DNA of 64,000 bases from Bradyrhizobium canariense (GCF_900105125.1 NZ_LT629750.1:1364001-1428000), one strand, 5' to 3'. Shown: positions 48,310 through 56,568, counted from the first letter of the stretch. The notes: generated by a model not told the origin, from the sequence alone. Translations and numbers: made by a program.

Positions 48310-48349
48310 AGGGCTCGGTTCTGAATTCAATCAGAACCGATCAAGCCCT
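48310..48349. repeat. Stem-loop between popZ-like gene and valS
   Basis: tcggttctga (48315-48324) and tcagaaccga (48331-48340) form a 10-bp stem around attcaa. The outer agggct/agccct pair (48310-48315 and 48344-48349) extends it imperfectly. No T-run follows on either strand, so it is better read as a palindromic repeat or attenuating hairpin than a classical terminator. Confidence 0.6.
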
Positions 48350-48463
48350 AGAAAGCCGCCAGAGCGCGCCGAGTCAACACGACAAGCGAACTCGGCTGCC
48401 GGATAAAGCGCGACGCGGTGGCTGAATGAAGGCTGGTATGCCCGGAATTAGCCGAAGGCCCGG

Positions 48464-49237
48464 CTAGCGGCCGCGTGAAACCCGTTCGATTTCCGCTTTG
48501 ACGATGCGTTCCACCAAACCCGGCAAATTATCGTCAAGCCAGGATTTCAGCATCGGCCGCAGCATTTCCTTGACCAGGTCCTCCAGCGTCCGCGCGTTGT
48601 TGCTCAGCACGGTATTGGCGAGGCTGTTGAAGGCGGATTCGACAGCGGAGACCGTCGAACGCGACAGGATCTGCTGAGGCAGCGGAGACGCCGGGCTTTC
48701 AAACGGAGGCGGCTCGAACGCGGGCCGTCGATATGCCGTTTTGGCGGCAGCGGCTTCGGTGAACTCGAGATCATCTTCCGGTTCGACCTTCTGGAACGAG
48801 GGTTGCGGCGTGGCCGGCAGCGCCATCTCGTCGGTCAATTCGAAGACTTCGCTCTCGGGCTGGGATGGCCGTATCTCTGCTTCAGATGTCGCCTCATCCA
48901 GGCCGGCCAGCATGGCGTCGATGTCGTCCTGGCTGTTGGTCGCGGCCGGCGCCGGTGCCGGCGTAGGCTTGGCGGGAGGCGGTGGTGGCGCGACAGAAGC
49001 GACTTTCGCGGCAGCCGCTTTCGCCGCGGGAATGTTCGACGGTGGGATGTCGTTCATCACCGGCGGCTTCGCTGCCGGCACCGCTGCAACGGGCTTCTCC
49101 GGCTTGGCCGGAATTGGCGCTGGGCTGGCAGCTTTTTCGGCGACCGGTGGCTTTGCTTCATCATCGGCGATGATGCGCCGGATCGACGCCAGAATCTCCT
49201 CCATCGAGGGCTCTTGGACCTTTGCAGGTTGCGTCAT
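48464..49237 (-). CDS. PopZ-like polar organizing protein (DUF2497)
   Basis: The 257-residue protein has the short conserved N-terminal helix PSMEEILASIRRIIADDE, a long Pro/Ala-rich disordered middle (about residues 30-170), and a C-terminal helical oligomerisation region (NNARTLEDLVKEMLRPMLKS; NLPGLVERIVKAEIERV). This is the architecture of Caulobacter PopZ, a polar scaffold for ParB, kinases and cell-cycle regulators. GGAG eight bases upstream supports ATG 49237 over GTG 49249. Its position next to valS and tolC is typical in Rhizobiales. Confidence 0.85.
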   Translation of the reverse strand: MTQPAKVQEPSMEEILASIRRIIADDEAKPPVAEKAASPAPIPAKPEKPVAAVPAAKPPVMNDIPPSNIPAAKAAAAKVASVAPPPPPAKPTPAPAPAATNSQDDIDAMLAGLDEATSEAEIRPSQPESEVFELTDEMALPATPQPSFQKVEPEDDLEFTEAAAAKTAYRRPAFEPPPFESPASPLPQQILSRSTVSAVESAFNSLANTVLSNNARTLEDLVKEMLRPMLKSWLDDNLPGLVERIVKAEIERVSRGR

Positions 49238-49775
49238 CTCCGACTCCACATCATCAACGCCTTCGCATGCGTTTTACCACCAAGCACGACAGGATTTGCC
49301 TGTTCCGGAAATGCAGGCCGGACTTTTCATTGCACAAGCCTGACTTGTCCCCAGATCAAGCGCCGCCCGAGATATCGCGCGCAGCGTTGCCCCTGCTCAG
49401 GGCATCCATGCGGCGCGAACCAAGGATGTCAGATGCGGCGCGAATCGCCCTGCTGCCTCCGAGAACGGTACGTCAGGGCAACAAAAGATTGCAAGCAACA
49501 CACCCCTCGCGCGATTCGAAAAAGCATGCGCGAGGGCCAGGGCACGGTCCCGATCGAAGGGCCGTTAGCGCAACGTGGAAACCGGTTTTCGGAAACGGCG
49601 ATACCCAAGTGAAAGATAAAGCGACAAGTCTGATTCTGCTTAGCTGAACCGGGCGCCGGACTCGGCTGTGAAGGGTTTGCGGAAAGCAGAACGCGATCAG
49701 CAAAAGTGGAATCCACTTTTGCTGATCGCGTTCTATCCGTACCGGTCTTTGTCGCAAACGATGAAGGTCAGGCCC
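49238..49775. other. Gene-free 538-base spacer between popZ-like gene and tolC
   Basis: Frames in this stretch lack ribosome sites and include segments read through a large palindrome (49688-49734). I see no gene. Its length suggests that the popZ-like gene has its own promoter here and that tolC transcription may end in the palindrome. Confidence 0.6.
49688..49734. repeat. Perfect 23-bp inverted repeat downstream of tolC
   Basis: The arm 49688-49710 (beginning agaacgcgatcagcaaaa) is matched exactly by its reverse complement at 49712-49734, with a single base between. It lies 42 bases past the tolC stop on the minus strand. There is no T-tract. It could be an extragenic palindromic repeat or a strong mRNA 3' hairpin. 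Confidence 0.85.
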
Positions 49776-51200
49776 TCAACGGCCGTCAGGCGTCCGAACA
49801 CCGAACCAGCTGTCGCGCACCTGCTGGTAATGCACGCTCGGATCGTAGACGTTGGTCGATAGCTTGAGCACCTGGGGCGACAGACGCCCTATCGAGTTCA
49901 AGACCGCATACGACGCGACGACACGATCATGTTGCGCGGTAACCAGCGCAACACGGGCGTTGACCAGCGCCTGCTGGGCGTTGAGCACGTCCAGTGTGGT
50001 TCGCTGCCCGGCCTTGGCTTCTTCGCGCACGCCATTGAGCGCGATCTCGGACGCCGTCACCTGCGATTGAGCCGAGGCCACCTGCGCCTTGCCGGCGACC
50101 AACTGCCCCCAGGCCGTAACCGTGTTGGCGCGCGTCGCATCGCGGGTCAGTTCAAGATTGAGACGCTGCTGCGACAGATTTTCCTTGGACTGACGGATCA
50201 ACGAGTATTCGGCGCCGCCTTGATAGACCGGGATCGAAAGCTGCGCGATCGCCGAGGCCCCTAACGACTGGTAGGTTGTCAAGGTCTGTTCATAGGATTG
50301 CTGAACCGCGGCTTGTACCGTGACCGTGGGCAGCAGCGCGCCTTCGTTGATCTTAACCTGGAGATAGTTGACATCAATGCCGAACATTGCGGCCGTGACG
50401 TTCGGATTTTCTATCAGACTGAGCTCGACCGCGGCCGGCAGCGCCGCCGGCAAGAAGCGATCGACCGGGGAGCCCGGCGCCAGCGCCACCGGCTCGTTGC
50501 CGATGATGCGACGGAAATTCGCACGCGTCGTGACCAGATTCGCTTCCGCGGTGAGTTGCTGGGTCTGGCCGGCGGCAAGCTGCGCTTCCGCCTGCGCGAC
50601 GTCGGTGCGCGTCACCTCGCCCACGTTGAACCGGTCCTGCGTCTGTTTCAGCGTCTGTTCGAGCACGCGCGTGTTGCTGCGCTGAACCTCGACAATCGCG
50701 GCGTCACGCAGATAGTCCATATAGATCGTGGCGGCCGAGAGCAGAACCGACTGTTCAAGTACCCGCAGGCCTTCGCGCGCACCCGAAACCTGACTCTCTG
50801 CCGCGCGGGTCTTGTTGGCGGTCTGATTGCCGTTGAACAGTGTCTGCGTGACCGTGAGGCCGGCGCTGCGCGGTGGGTTGGTCCCAACAAATTGGCTTCT
50901 GACAAGGTCAGTAGGCGAACCGCCCTGGGTGGTGGTTGTATTGGTGTATTGATAGCCGGCGCTGGCGGTGATCGCGACTTTGGGCCGATAGCCGGAAAGC
51001 GCTTGCGGCACGTTTTCGTCAGTGGATCTGACCGAAGCACGCTGCGCGTTGAGCTGGGGGTTGTTCTGATAGGCGCGCACCAGCGCTGCCTCGATCGTGT
51101 CGGCGAGAACGGGCGCTGGCCCCATCCACGCTAACAGGAGGACCGCAGCGGCCGCCCCGGTAACAACCTTCACACCACCCATTCCCGGTAATCCATTCAT
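49776..51200 (-). CDS. tolC: TolC-family outer-membrane efflux channel
   Basis: The 474-residue protein has a signal peptide (VTGAAAAVLLLAWMGPAPVLA) and two outer-membrane-factor repeats rich in long coiled helices: YQNNPQLNAQRASVRSTDEN; LFNGNQTANKTRAAESQV; TRTDVAQAEAQLAAGQTQQL; and the matching KAGQRTTLDVLNAQQALVNA. It forms a trimeric exit duct for type I secretion or RND pumps. The ATG at 51200 fits the signal peptide; 51224 is also open. It follows pcm after a 182-base gap. Confidence 0.93.
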   Translation of the reverse strand: MNGLPGMGGVKVVTGAAAAVLLLAWMGPAPVLADTIEAALVRAYQNNPQLNAQRASVRSTDENVPQALSGYRPKVAITASAGYQYTNTTTTQGGSPTDLVRSQFVGTNPPRSAGLTVTQTLFNGNQTANKTRAAESQVSGAREGLRVLEQSVLLSAATIYMDYLRDAAIVEVQRSNTRVLEQTLKQTQDRFNVGEVTRTDVAQAEAQLAAGQTQQLTAEANLVTTRANFRRIIGNEPVALAPGSPVDRFLPAALPAAVELSLIENPNVTAAMFGIDVNYLQVKINEGALLPTVTVQAAVQQSYEQTLTTYQSLGASAIAQLSIPVYQGGAEYSLIRQSKENLSQQRLNLELTRDATRANTVTAWGQLVAGKAQVASAQSQVTASEIALNGVREEAKAGQRTTLDVLNAQQALVNARVALVTAQHDRVVASYAVLNSIGRLSPQVLKLSTNVYDPSVHYQQVRDSWFGVRTPDGR

Positions 51201-51382
51201 TTTTCTTCGCCGGTTCACGCACATGAACCGGTGTCACCCATCGTGAGTCTCCAACATATTCCGAGCGCAGGCCATACGGAACCACCCGGCCGCTAAACCC
51301 AGTGGAAACTCTTCACATGGGGCAATCCGGCCACACTTCTGATTCAAAACGGGATTTTAACAGGCGTCTGGTGTCTGATTCG

Positions 51383-52048
51383 CTAAAAAACGAAGGTCGG
51401 GAGTCGTTCCAGGCCAGGTAAAATCGGCGCGACGGCATCAAACAGCGCCCGGTGCCCGAAATCGTCGTGAGAATGGGTCACGATCGCAGCCCGCGGCGGC
51501 TGCATTGTGGCGAAGACGCCGACCAGCCGGGCGCCTTCCCGAAGCTGGCGGAAGAGCACCTCGGGCAAGATTTCAGTCGCGCCGTTGAGAACGATCACGT
51601 CATAGGGAGCTTCCGCGGGGGCCCCGTCGGCTGCGGCCGCAGTCTCAACCGTTACATGACCTAGTCCGAGATCGGCCAGGATGGTCTTGGCCTTCCCGGC
51701 CAAGTCAGGGTCGCTCTCGGTTGCGGTCACCTGCCCCACCAGCTTTGCGACCAGGGCCGCCGTGTATCCGGTTGCGCAACCGACCACCAGGATCTTGTCG
51801 GTATCCTTGATTTCGGCCGCCTGCAGCATGCGCGCGGTTACCGCAGGCTTGATCAGGAAGCGCTTGGCGGAGGCTCCTTCACTGACATCGAGATCGAGGT
51901 CCAGATAAGCCAGCGCGCGCTGATTCTGGGGAACAAAGGCCTCGCGCGGCACTTCGAGCATCGCATCGATGATCCTGATATCGGTGACGTCGCTGGGACG
52001 TACCTGACAATCGACCATATTCTGGCGAGCGGTCGAAAAACCGGACAT
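51383..52048 (-). CDS. pcm: Protein-L-isoaspartate O-methyltransferase family protein
   Basis: The 221-residue protein has the SAM-binding motif ILVVGCATGYTAALVAKL, the N-terminal segment ARQNMVDCQVRPSDVTD and VPREAFVPQNQRALAYLD. The family repairs isoaspartyl residues, but this alphaproteobacterial group next to tolC lacks close study and may have another target. The C-terminus ends ERLPTFVF. Confidence 0.88.
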   Translation of the reverse strand: MSGFSTARQNMVDCQVRPSDVTDIRIIDAMLEVPREAFVPQNQRALAYLDLDLDVSEGASAKRFLIKPAVTARMLQAAEIKDTDKILVVGCATGYTAALVAKLVGQVTATESDPDLAGKAKTILADLGLGHVTVETAAAADGAPAEAPYDVIVLNGATEILPEVLFRQLREGARLVGVFATMQPPRAAIVTHSHDDFGHRALFDAVAPILPGLERLPTFVF

Positions 52049-52203
52049 TGACGGACCCCAAAGTCGAGCGGACGTTGCCGCGGGAGAAGCTCAAGACGGG
52101 GGCATCTTTGGTACAAGGTGCGTCAAAACGCAACATGGCGATTGTGCGCGCGGCGTTGGCGCAGCGCCACTTGCTTCGTGAGAACTTTGCGGTCGATCGC
52201 GCG

Positions 52204-52383
52204 CTATTCGATCGTAACGGCAAGCCGTCCGATCAGCATCGCCAGTTCATCCAGATGATCGGAATCGCGTTTGTCGAGCGCTTGAGCCAGCCGCAACAGG
52301 CATTCGTCATCGGTCATCGCCGGGATGTCACAAGGAATGATCGACGGCACGGCCCTCATAACATCGGTTAGCGTATCCTGCAT
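52204..52383 (-). CDS. Small hypothetical protein
   Basis: The 59-residue frame starts at ATG 52383 behind a strong GGAGG ribosome site seven bases upstream. It reads MQDTLTDVMRAVPSIIPC then AMTDDECLLRLAQALDKRDS and a C-terminal helix LDELAMLIGRLAVTIE. It is acidic and mostly helical. No family is recognised. The longer frame to 52512 is unlikely. Confidence 0.6.
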   Translation of the reverse strand: MQDTLTDVMRAVPSIIPCDIPAMTDDECLLRLAQALDKRDSDHLDELAMLIGRLAVTIE

Positions 52384-52584
52384 CTCGCCACCTCCTGCGA
52401 ATCCGGCGTGACGAAGCCTCATGGGCGAATACGTCGATTTGGGGGTCGATTGGCGGCGGAACGGGCCGACGATCGGAGGCTTGGCCCGGGAGCGGGAGCC
52501 ACACCGCAACAACCCATTTCACCCTTTGCAAGCCCGAGTGGCTTTGTTATAGGCTGCCGGTCGCGAGACGATGGTTTCGCCTGT

Positions 52585-52659
52585 TCCTCGGTAGCTCAGT
52601 GGTAGAGCATTCGACTGTTAATCGAATGGTCGCTGGTTCGAATCCAGCCCGGGGAGCCA
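52585..52659 (+). tRNA. tRNA-Asn (GTT)
   Basis: A full cloverleaf can be drawn. Acceptor stem tcctcgg pairs with ccgggga, the D-arm region is gtagctcagtggtagagc, and the anticodon stem-loop is ttcga-ctgttaa-tcgaa with anticodon GTT at 52617-52619. The T-arm is gctggttcgaatccagc. The CCA end is encoded (52657-52659). Its 3' end is part of a direct repeat that recurs at 55589, marking it as an integration target. Confidence 0.97.
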
Positions 52660-52677
52660 AATCAAATCAAGTACTTA
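52652..52677 (+). repeat. attL-like repeat overlapping the tRNA-Asn 3' end
   Basis: These 26 bases start gggagccaaatcaaatcaag and include the last eight bases of the tRNA gene. They are identical to 55589-55614. Confidence 0.85.
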
Positions 52678-52837
52678 ACCCAAAATCCTCAATCTTATAA
52701 AAGTCGCCGCGTCGGCACTGTGTGAGCAAATCGATTGCCACGGTCTCGCCAGGCCTATGACCCTGGTTCCGATAGCGGGAACAAAGTTCCCAGATCCGAA
52801 TTGAAATGGCGGTTCCAATTGCGTGGAGCTCCAAGCA

Positions 52838-53014
52838 ATGAGCGATCAAGAACTGGCCGTTCAAGCTCTCAGTGAAGCCCAGCAAATTCTTGAAGAATAT
52901 CTAGAGCCAACACATCACGACAATGAGAGGCTACTCGACAGGTTGGTCGAGGTGCTTGAACGGCCCTCAGTCATCGTCGCCGTCGATCGTTTGAGACGTG
53001 GCGCGGGTCAATAA
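52838..53014 (+). CDS. Small conserved-looking hypothetical protein
   Basis: The 58-residue protein begins MSDQELAVQALSEAQQILEE, continues with PTHHDNERLLDRLVEVLERP, and ends in VAVDRLRRG. It is acidic and all-helical. GGAG sits nine bases before ATG 52838. I have a sense of similar short proteins in Bradyrhizobium but no function. A gggaac-aaa-gttccc palindrome (52777-52791) lies in its presumed promoter. It is the first gene of the island. Confidence 0.65.
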   Translation: MSDQELAVQALSEAQQILEEYLEPTHHDNERLLDRLVEVLERPSVIVAVDRLRRGAGQ

Positions 53015-53248
53015 GCTTCGCGCACGGCGCCTGAGTATGCCTGTACGACTCTAGTAAGGCCGCTGGTGTGCCCTGCCGACGCGGGCTGTCGAGTGCAGGG
53101 TTTGATCGCCGCCGCCGCGCGGCTCGCACCGCTTGGATATTGCCGATTTTTAATCGGCTGTGCGAGCGAAACCATTTTCCAGCCCCGAAGAAGCCGGCTT
53201 GAAACCCGGATCTCCCATTAGACGTAACGATAGTAAAGGTGCGTCAAA

Positions 53249-53335
53249 ATGATTGAAGTGGTCGCGATAGTTCTAGGTGTGTTTTGTGCCGCTATCTTTG
53301 TAGCTCACGCTGTCGATGCTTATCTTCCGCTCTAA
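53249..53335 (+). CDS. 28-residue single-span membrane micropeptide, copy 1
   Basis: The frame reads MIEVVAIVLGVFCAAIF then VAHAVDAYLPL: a hydrophobic helix followed by an AHAVDAY tail. It is preceded by aaaggtgcgtcaaa, which is also before copy 2 (56361). About 70% of residues match copy 2, and the differences keep the frame, hydrophobicity and tail, so it is probably translated. A degraded third copy lies at 62068. A shared element, tctacggagtccg, follows copies 1 and 3. Function unknown; a membrane-inserted regulator or toxin-like peptide is conceivable. Confidence 0.65.
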   Translation: MIEVVAIVLGVFCAAIFVAHAVDAYLPL

Positions 53336-53749
53336 GGGCTGGCGGCCAATAGCCTCTCTATGACTCTACGGAGTCCGCTGGTGAGGGTTTGGTTTCCGGG
53401 CTGTTAGATCCCGGCTCTCGCATGGGCGAGTCCGCACCAGCCGGCGGACTGAAGCCATCCCAGGCCATCGGACAGAAGTAACGCCCTTGAACCGTAGTCG
53501 CCCCGTCGCCGACCCATCCAAACGGGTCGCGTATTCGTTTCAAACTGCGTGATCCGGGGCCCGGCCGGCGACCATATGACCACCAGCGGCCGGCCGGGTT
53601 CTCGGGCGCGCGCAGATCGCGCCTTGAAACCAACCGCGCCGTAGCCAAGTCATCCAGCGGGTCGCATAGGCGCCCCCGTTGCCTCGCGATCCGGCCCGGT
53701 CGGTGCACCCCACAAGCACGAAGCCGGCCGGGCTCATGGAGCTTTCCCC
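53336..53749. other. Gene-free, GC-rich stretch with repeated motifs
   Basis: The 414 bases contain palindromic GC-rich segments (cggccggcgaccatatg; ccggccgggt) and end with gaagccggccgggctcatgg. That closely resembles gaagccgaccgggctcatgg at 58916-58935. The 151-residue minus-strand frame over it has repetitive, low-complexity composition and no ribosome site. I do not call a gene. Confidence 0.5.
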
Positions 53750-53956
53750 ATGACAGAATACGAAGGATATCGGATTGAGCCGTTCCAGCCCGAGCCCGGC
53801 CGTTGGCGCGCACGGATCACCCGCCTTGATGGAAAAGAATTAAAGACAGCCGTTCCGCCGGCAGCGCAAGCGTTCCTCGATACCATGGATACGGTGTCGT
53901 ACGGACATGCGGTGGAGCTCGCGAAGCAAGCGATCGACGGCGGCGGGATAGACTGA
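53750..53956 (+). CDS. Small hypothetical protein
   Basis: The 68-residue protein starts MTEYEGYRIEPFQPEPGRWR and continues ARITRLDGKELKTAVPP, then a C-terminal helix YGHAVELAKQAIDGGG. The strand-rich first half and helical end suggest a compact beta-beta-alpha unit. GGAG lies nine bases before the ATG. Similar proteins of unknown function occur in Bradyrhizobium as far as I recall. Confidence 0.7.
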   Translation: MTEYEGYRIEPFQPEPGRWRARITRLDGKELKTAVPPAAQAFLDTMDTVSYGHAVELAKQAIDGGGID

Positions 53957-54131
53957 AACGAAGAGCGCGGACCTAAGCCCGCGCCCTTGTTCTCATGCTG
54001 CGGTTGTGCACAGCTTATCCACAGGACGGCAGAAACGGATCAAGATCGCATCGTGAACCTGCGCTTGATCCGCGCGGCATGAGCCGCCAGCCGCTGCCGG
54101 TTGCGCTTCCTTGTCGATCGGTGCCGGCGCT

Positions 54132-54548
54132 TCATCGCGGCGTCCCGCTCTTGAATATCCGCCCCGTCCCCTCGAGCAGCCATCCGAGATTTACACCGTG
54201 CGCTTCAGTGAAACGGGCGATCTCCTGGTGCTTGAGCTTCAGGACCGGTTTGATCTCTTCGTCAGAAAGATCGCGCGACGCCGCTATCTCCCTGATGCGC
54301 TGCCTCATCGCCTCCTTGAATTCGCGGTTTCTCGCCATCCCTTTGCTGTTGGACCGGCGCGTCGGATGCGCGGCCAGAAATGCCAAGTCGCCGGCGATTG
54401 CGCGTTCGATCCGCCCTGGTTTCACGTCGGTGTAAACGTGTTCGCCCCTGGCTAGCGCCGCTTGCTTCCATTTGACCGAGTTCACATCCGGCGCGGGAGT
54501 GAGAAGCTGCCTGACGAGTGCTGCGCGCCACTTTCCGACCATTGGCAT
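54132..54548 (-). CDS. Hypothetical protein with HTH-like C-terminal domain
   Basis: The 138-residue frame has an N-terminal part (NSVKWKQAALARGEHVYTDV, RIERAIAGDLAFLAAHP) and a C-terminal part MARNREFKEAMRQRIREIAA then LSDEEIKPVLKLKHQEIARF and NLGWLLEGTGRIF. The latter resembles small Xre-like repressor domains in which a helix-turn-helix is followed by LEWLL.G. It could also begin at the internal Met of MARNREF. A second, broken copy lies at 59455-59645. It is the only potential DNA-binding protein in the island. Confidence 0.65.
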   Translation of the reverse strand: MPMVGKWRAALVRQLLTPAPDVNSVKWKQAALARGEHVYTDVKPGRIERAIAGDLAFLAAHPTRRSNSKGMARNREFKEAMRQRIREIAASRDLSDEEIKPVLKLKHQEIARFTEAHGVNLGWLLEGTGRIFKSGTPR

Positions 54549-54799
54549 GCGGTCGTCTGGATTGACCGCGGGGTGGAAAGCTGGCGAACAATGCGCCTAT
54601 GCCGTCGACGCTTGCGTGAAGCCACGATCGCCAAGAATTCCAAGGGATCCAGTTTTCAGGGGTCAGAGACCGCCGGGGACATAGACAAAGACGCCCACGA
54701 TCGGCAGCGGGCCGGATCAGTTCCAGGCCCAACCAGTGGGGTGATTTGCACGCCGGTGCGGGCTGCGCTTTGATGTCGCTAAAAAAAACCGAGGGAAAA

Positions 54800-54986
54800 A
54801 TGAAAGTCATTCCGTTGCTCGTTTTTCTTTTCGTGCTCTCCGGGGGTGCGATTGCCGCGCCTGTGACGGATAAACCGGGGGCTTGGTGGGGGCACAGTTC
54901 GAACCACCATCAAGGAAGGGCTGTTCGACCTCACACCGGACGGCGTAACCTCTCCACCCATCCTGAACGTCGACGTAGAGTTCTGA
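54800..54986 (+). pseudogene. Frameshifted secreted-protein gene
   Basis: The start has a clean signal peptide (MKVIPLLVFLFVLSGGAIAA) and continues PVTDKPGAWWG. After a run of five G at about 54888 the sensible reading moves frame: GTVRTTIKEGLFDLTPDG then VTSPPILNVDVEF and a stop at 54984. Removing one G joins the two parts into a 61-residue secreted protein. Either a real 1-base insertion or a sequencing error explains it. Confidence 0.65.
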
Positions 54987-55021
54987 AATATTGACGCGCG
55001 CCCCGCAGGACTATTCGCCTG

Positions 55022-55165
55022 ATGAAATGCACCGTTTGCGAAGACGGCGGCTGGGTCTGCGGTGGCGACGCTGCACCCTGGTGCAATCAACCGGCCGGCG
55101 ATGAACCTCCGCGGGTGCGGGAAGGCTTCAAGACCGAGTTCGACAAGAAGGGCTGGGGCCATTAG
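55022..55165 (+). CDS. 47-residue Cys-rich small protein
   Basis: It starts MKCTVCEDGGWVCGGDAAPW, continues CNQPAGDEPPRVREGF and ends FDKKGWGH. The CxxC followed by WVC and a later Cys suggests zinc binding. Similar short proteins with a CxxC..GWVC opening are, to my recollection, common in Bradyrhizobium. No good ribosome site is seen. Confidence 0.6.
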   Translation: MKCTVCEDGGWVCGGDAAPWCNQPAGDEPPRVREGFKTEFDKKGWGH

Positions 55166-55179
55166 CGATCGAGACGCTG

Positions 55180-55323
55180 ATGCTCGTCGCGGATCTCGGC
55201 GGCCCGACGATGTTCGCGCGCATCGGCGTCATGCGAGCGCTCAACCGATACGTCGAGCGCGTGGTCAATCCGTCGCGCAAGGATCGTCATTGGGGAAAGC
55301 GGAAGCTCAAGCGCGATGAGTAA
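55180..55323 (+). pseudogene. C-terminal fragment of a hypothetical protein
   Basis: The frame encodes ETLMLVADLGGPTMFARIGV then MRALNRYVERVVNPSRKDRH and WGKRKLKRDE. I recognise this as the C-terminus of a longer Bradyrhizobium hypothetical protein. The upstream portion is missing, and the frame runs into the preceding Cys-rich gene. An ATG at 55180 could start a 47-residue product, but truncation is more likely. Confidence 0.5.
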
Positions 55324-55499
55324 CCTTGATTGGTTAGGTTAAGCCGCGAGTTTCGTTGCGCCGAGGTGCGGACAACCTACGATCATATCGCCGGACATTG
55401 CCGTTCGTCTGGGACCAGCGTGGCAAAGCCGTCAGGCGATTATATTCCGCTTGGCGGCTTTGTTTTGCAGTCTGGCGTCCATCGCAAAGCGGCCTTGGG

Positions 55500-55588
55500 T
55501 GAGTCAATTTGACTCAGGGGTAGCGCGGCGCCGCAGCATGGCTGAAGGATTCACATCACCTTTGTTCTGACGAATAGTCCGCCGCTGT
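55500..55588 (+). repeat. Palindrome-headed repeat module, copy A
   Basis: It opens with tgagtcaatttgactca (8-bp arms around one base). About 30 bases on comes gaaggattcac, and then gaatagtccgccgc. The same order and wording recur at 61623-61712 (copy B). Copy A ends exactly where the right-hand att repeat begins, so in this copy whatever lay downstream was replaced at the integration boundary. Confidence 0.75.
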
Positions 55589-55614
55589 GGGAGCCAAATC
55601 AAATCAAGTACTTA
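55589..55614 (+). repeat. attR-like repeat (second copy of tRNA-Asn 3' end)
   Basis: It is identical over 26 bases to 52652-52677. It contains the tRNA terminal bases gggagcca but no further tRNA sequence, so it is a displaced att site and not a tRNA gene. Confidence 0.85.
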
Positions 55615-55628
55615 GCGGCTTTTATTGT

Positions 55629-55651
55629 AGGCGCCCCTGGGGCGCCTTTTT
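55629..55651 (+). terminator. Rho-independent terminator, probably the original tRNA-Asn terminator
   Basis: Stem aggcgccc/gggcgcct with a ctg loop is followed by five T. It lies 14 bases after the right att repeat, the spacing expected between a tRNA gene and its terminator before the island inserted. Beyond it (55691-55719) gacggcgtataca occurs twice with a 16-base period. A remnant reading VVEIGLKAQK ends at 55777. Confidence 0.8.
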
Positions 55652-55854
55652 CGTTGGGGCCTCACATCAGCGGCCACATCAAAAAAGCAGGACGGCGTAT
55701 ACACAAGACGGCGTATACAATGAGCAATCGCTCTGCTCACCCATGTGGTCGAGATCGGTCTGAAGGCCCAGAAATAAGGAAAGCGCGGCTTTGCAACTGA
55801 ACCGGACGAAGTCAAAGTCATGACGCCGTCCGCGCCCGCACGGAAGGCGAAGAA

Positions 55855-56181
55855 ATGATCAGTTTGCGACTCGCTCTTCCTGCGGTTCTAGTCGCTGCTG
55901 CCTTGGCAGGTTGCTTCACCTACTTCGTAAGCCCGTCACCGCGAGTCGAAGCCGAAAAGCCATTGCCGCCGACCATGTCCGATTTGACGAGTCCTGCCCC
56001 GGTGGGACCTACGAATATTGATCAGGGTCCAAGTACGGAAGCACAAGCAGCCGCAGCCTACCAGCGGGCCGCCGAGGCGATTCTAAAGCGAGCGCCGGAT
56101 GCCCGGGCGTCCACCAGCACCGATGAGGGACCGATCACCGGGCATATCCCGTTGCCAAGAAGGCGCCCGATCCCGCGCTAG
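55855..56181 (+). CDS. Small putative lipoprotein
   Basis: The 108-residue protein begins MISLRLALPAVLVAAALAGC; LAGC is a lipobox, so Cys20 may be lipidated. The rest is disordered-looking and Pro/Ala-rich, with AAAYQRAAEAILKRAPDA as the only helix, and ends IPLPRRRPIPR. aggcgaagaa precedes the ATG. Function unknown. Confidence 0.65.
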   Translation: MISLRLALPAVLVAAALAGCFTYFVSPSPRVEAEKPLPPTMSDLTSPAPVGPTNIDQGPSTEAQAAAAYQRAAEAILKRAPDARASTSTDEGPITGHIPLPRRRPIPR

Positions 56182-56360
56182 ACGAATGCCGCCGGTGTAT
56201 GCTCGTTCTTATGCAGGAAGACGCCAGGCAGCGTTCACGGGCCTCGGCATTTCGGGCCCGGAGCGACCGGCCGCGAAACCATATTGCAGGGCTGATGAAA
56301 CGGTCGTGAAACAAACACCGGCTATCACACATCTGGTAGAGTAAACCAGGGTGCGTCAAA

Positions 56361-56447
56361 ATGATTGAAGCCGTCACAGCAATTCTAGGTCTGTTCAGCG
56401 CTGGTCTTTTTGTAGCTCACGCGGTTGACGCTTATCGCGCGCTATAG
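56361..56447 (+). CDS. 28-residue single-span membrane micropeptide, copy 2
   Basis: The frame reads MIEAVTAILGLFSAGLF then VAHAVDAYRAL. The leader gtgcgtcaaaATGATTGAAG is the same as before copy 1 at 53249. Preservation of length, start context and tail despite nucleotide divergence argues for selection on the peptide. Confidence 0.65.
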   Translation: MIEAVTAILGLFSAGLFVAHAVDAYRAL

Positions 56448-56568
56448 TGCGCACACGCGGCGAAGGCCAATATCCAGCGGCTCCAACTCGCAGCCCCGTC
56501 GGCGCGATCATGCGGACCATGCCGGCTAGGCAATTAGGATCGCACCAAACGAACCGGAGGAACTCTTC

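Larger units (their letters stand above)
52652..55614. mobile_element. Remnant genomic island integrated at tRNA-Asn (no integrase)
   Basis: The region between two exact 26-bp direct repeats (52652-52677 and 55589-55614) has the layout of a tRNA-site integration: left repeat within the tRNA 3' end, right repeat followed by what looks like the original tRNA terminator. It carries only small proteins, one micropeptide gene, a frameshifted secreted-protein gene and a truncated gene. No integrase or excisionase is visible, so it is likely a decayed or passively mobilised island. Confidence 0.7.

Noticed and set aside
52667..52885. 72-residue minus-strand frame at the island's left end
   Set aside because: No start context; it overlaps the better supported gene at 52838 and ends inside the att repeat.
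53358..53813. 151-residue minus-strand frame
   Set aside because: GC-rich repetitive sequence, no ribosome site, and it overlaps a better plus-strand gene at 53750.
55589..55614. Second tRNA-Asn
   Set aside because: Only the last eight tRNA bases are present; it is the att repeat.
56199..56309. 36-residue plus-strand frame (MLVLMQEDARQRSRASAF...)
   Set aside because: Arg/Ser-rich, with no ribosome site or second copy; not enough to call.
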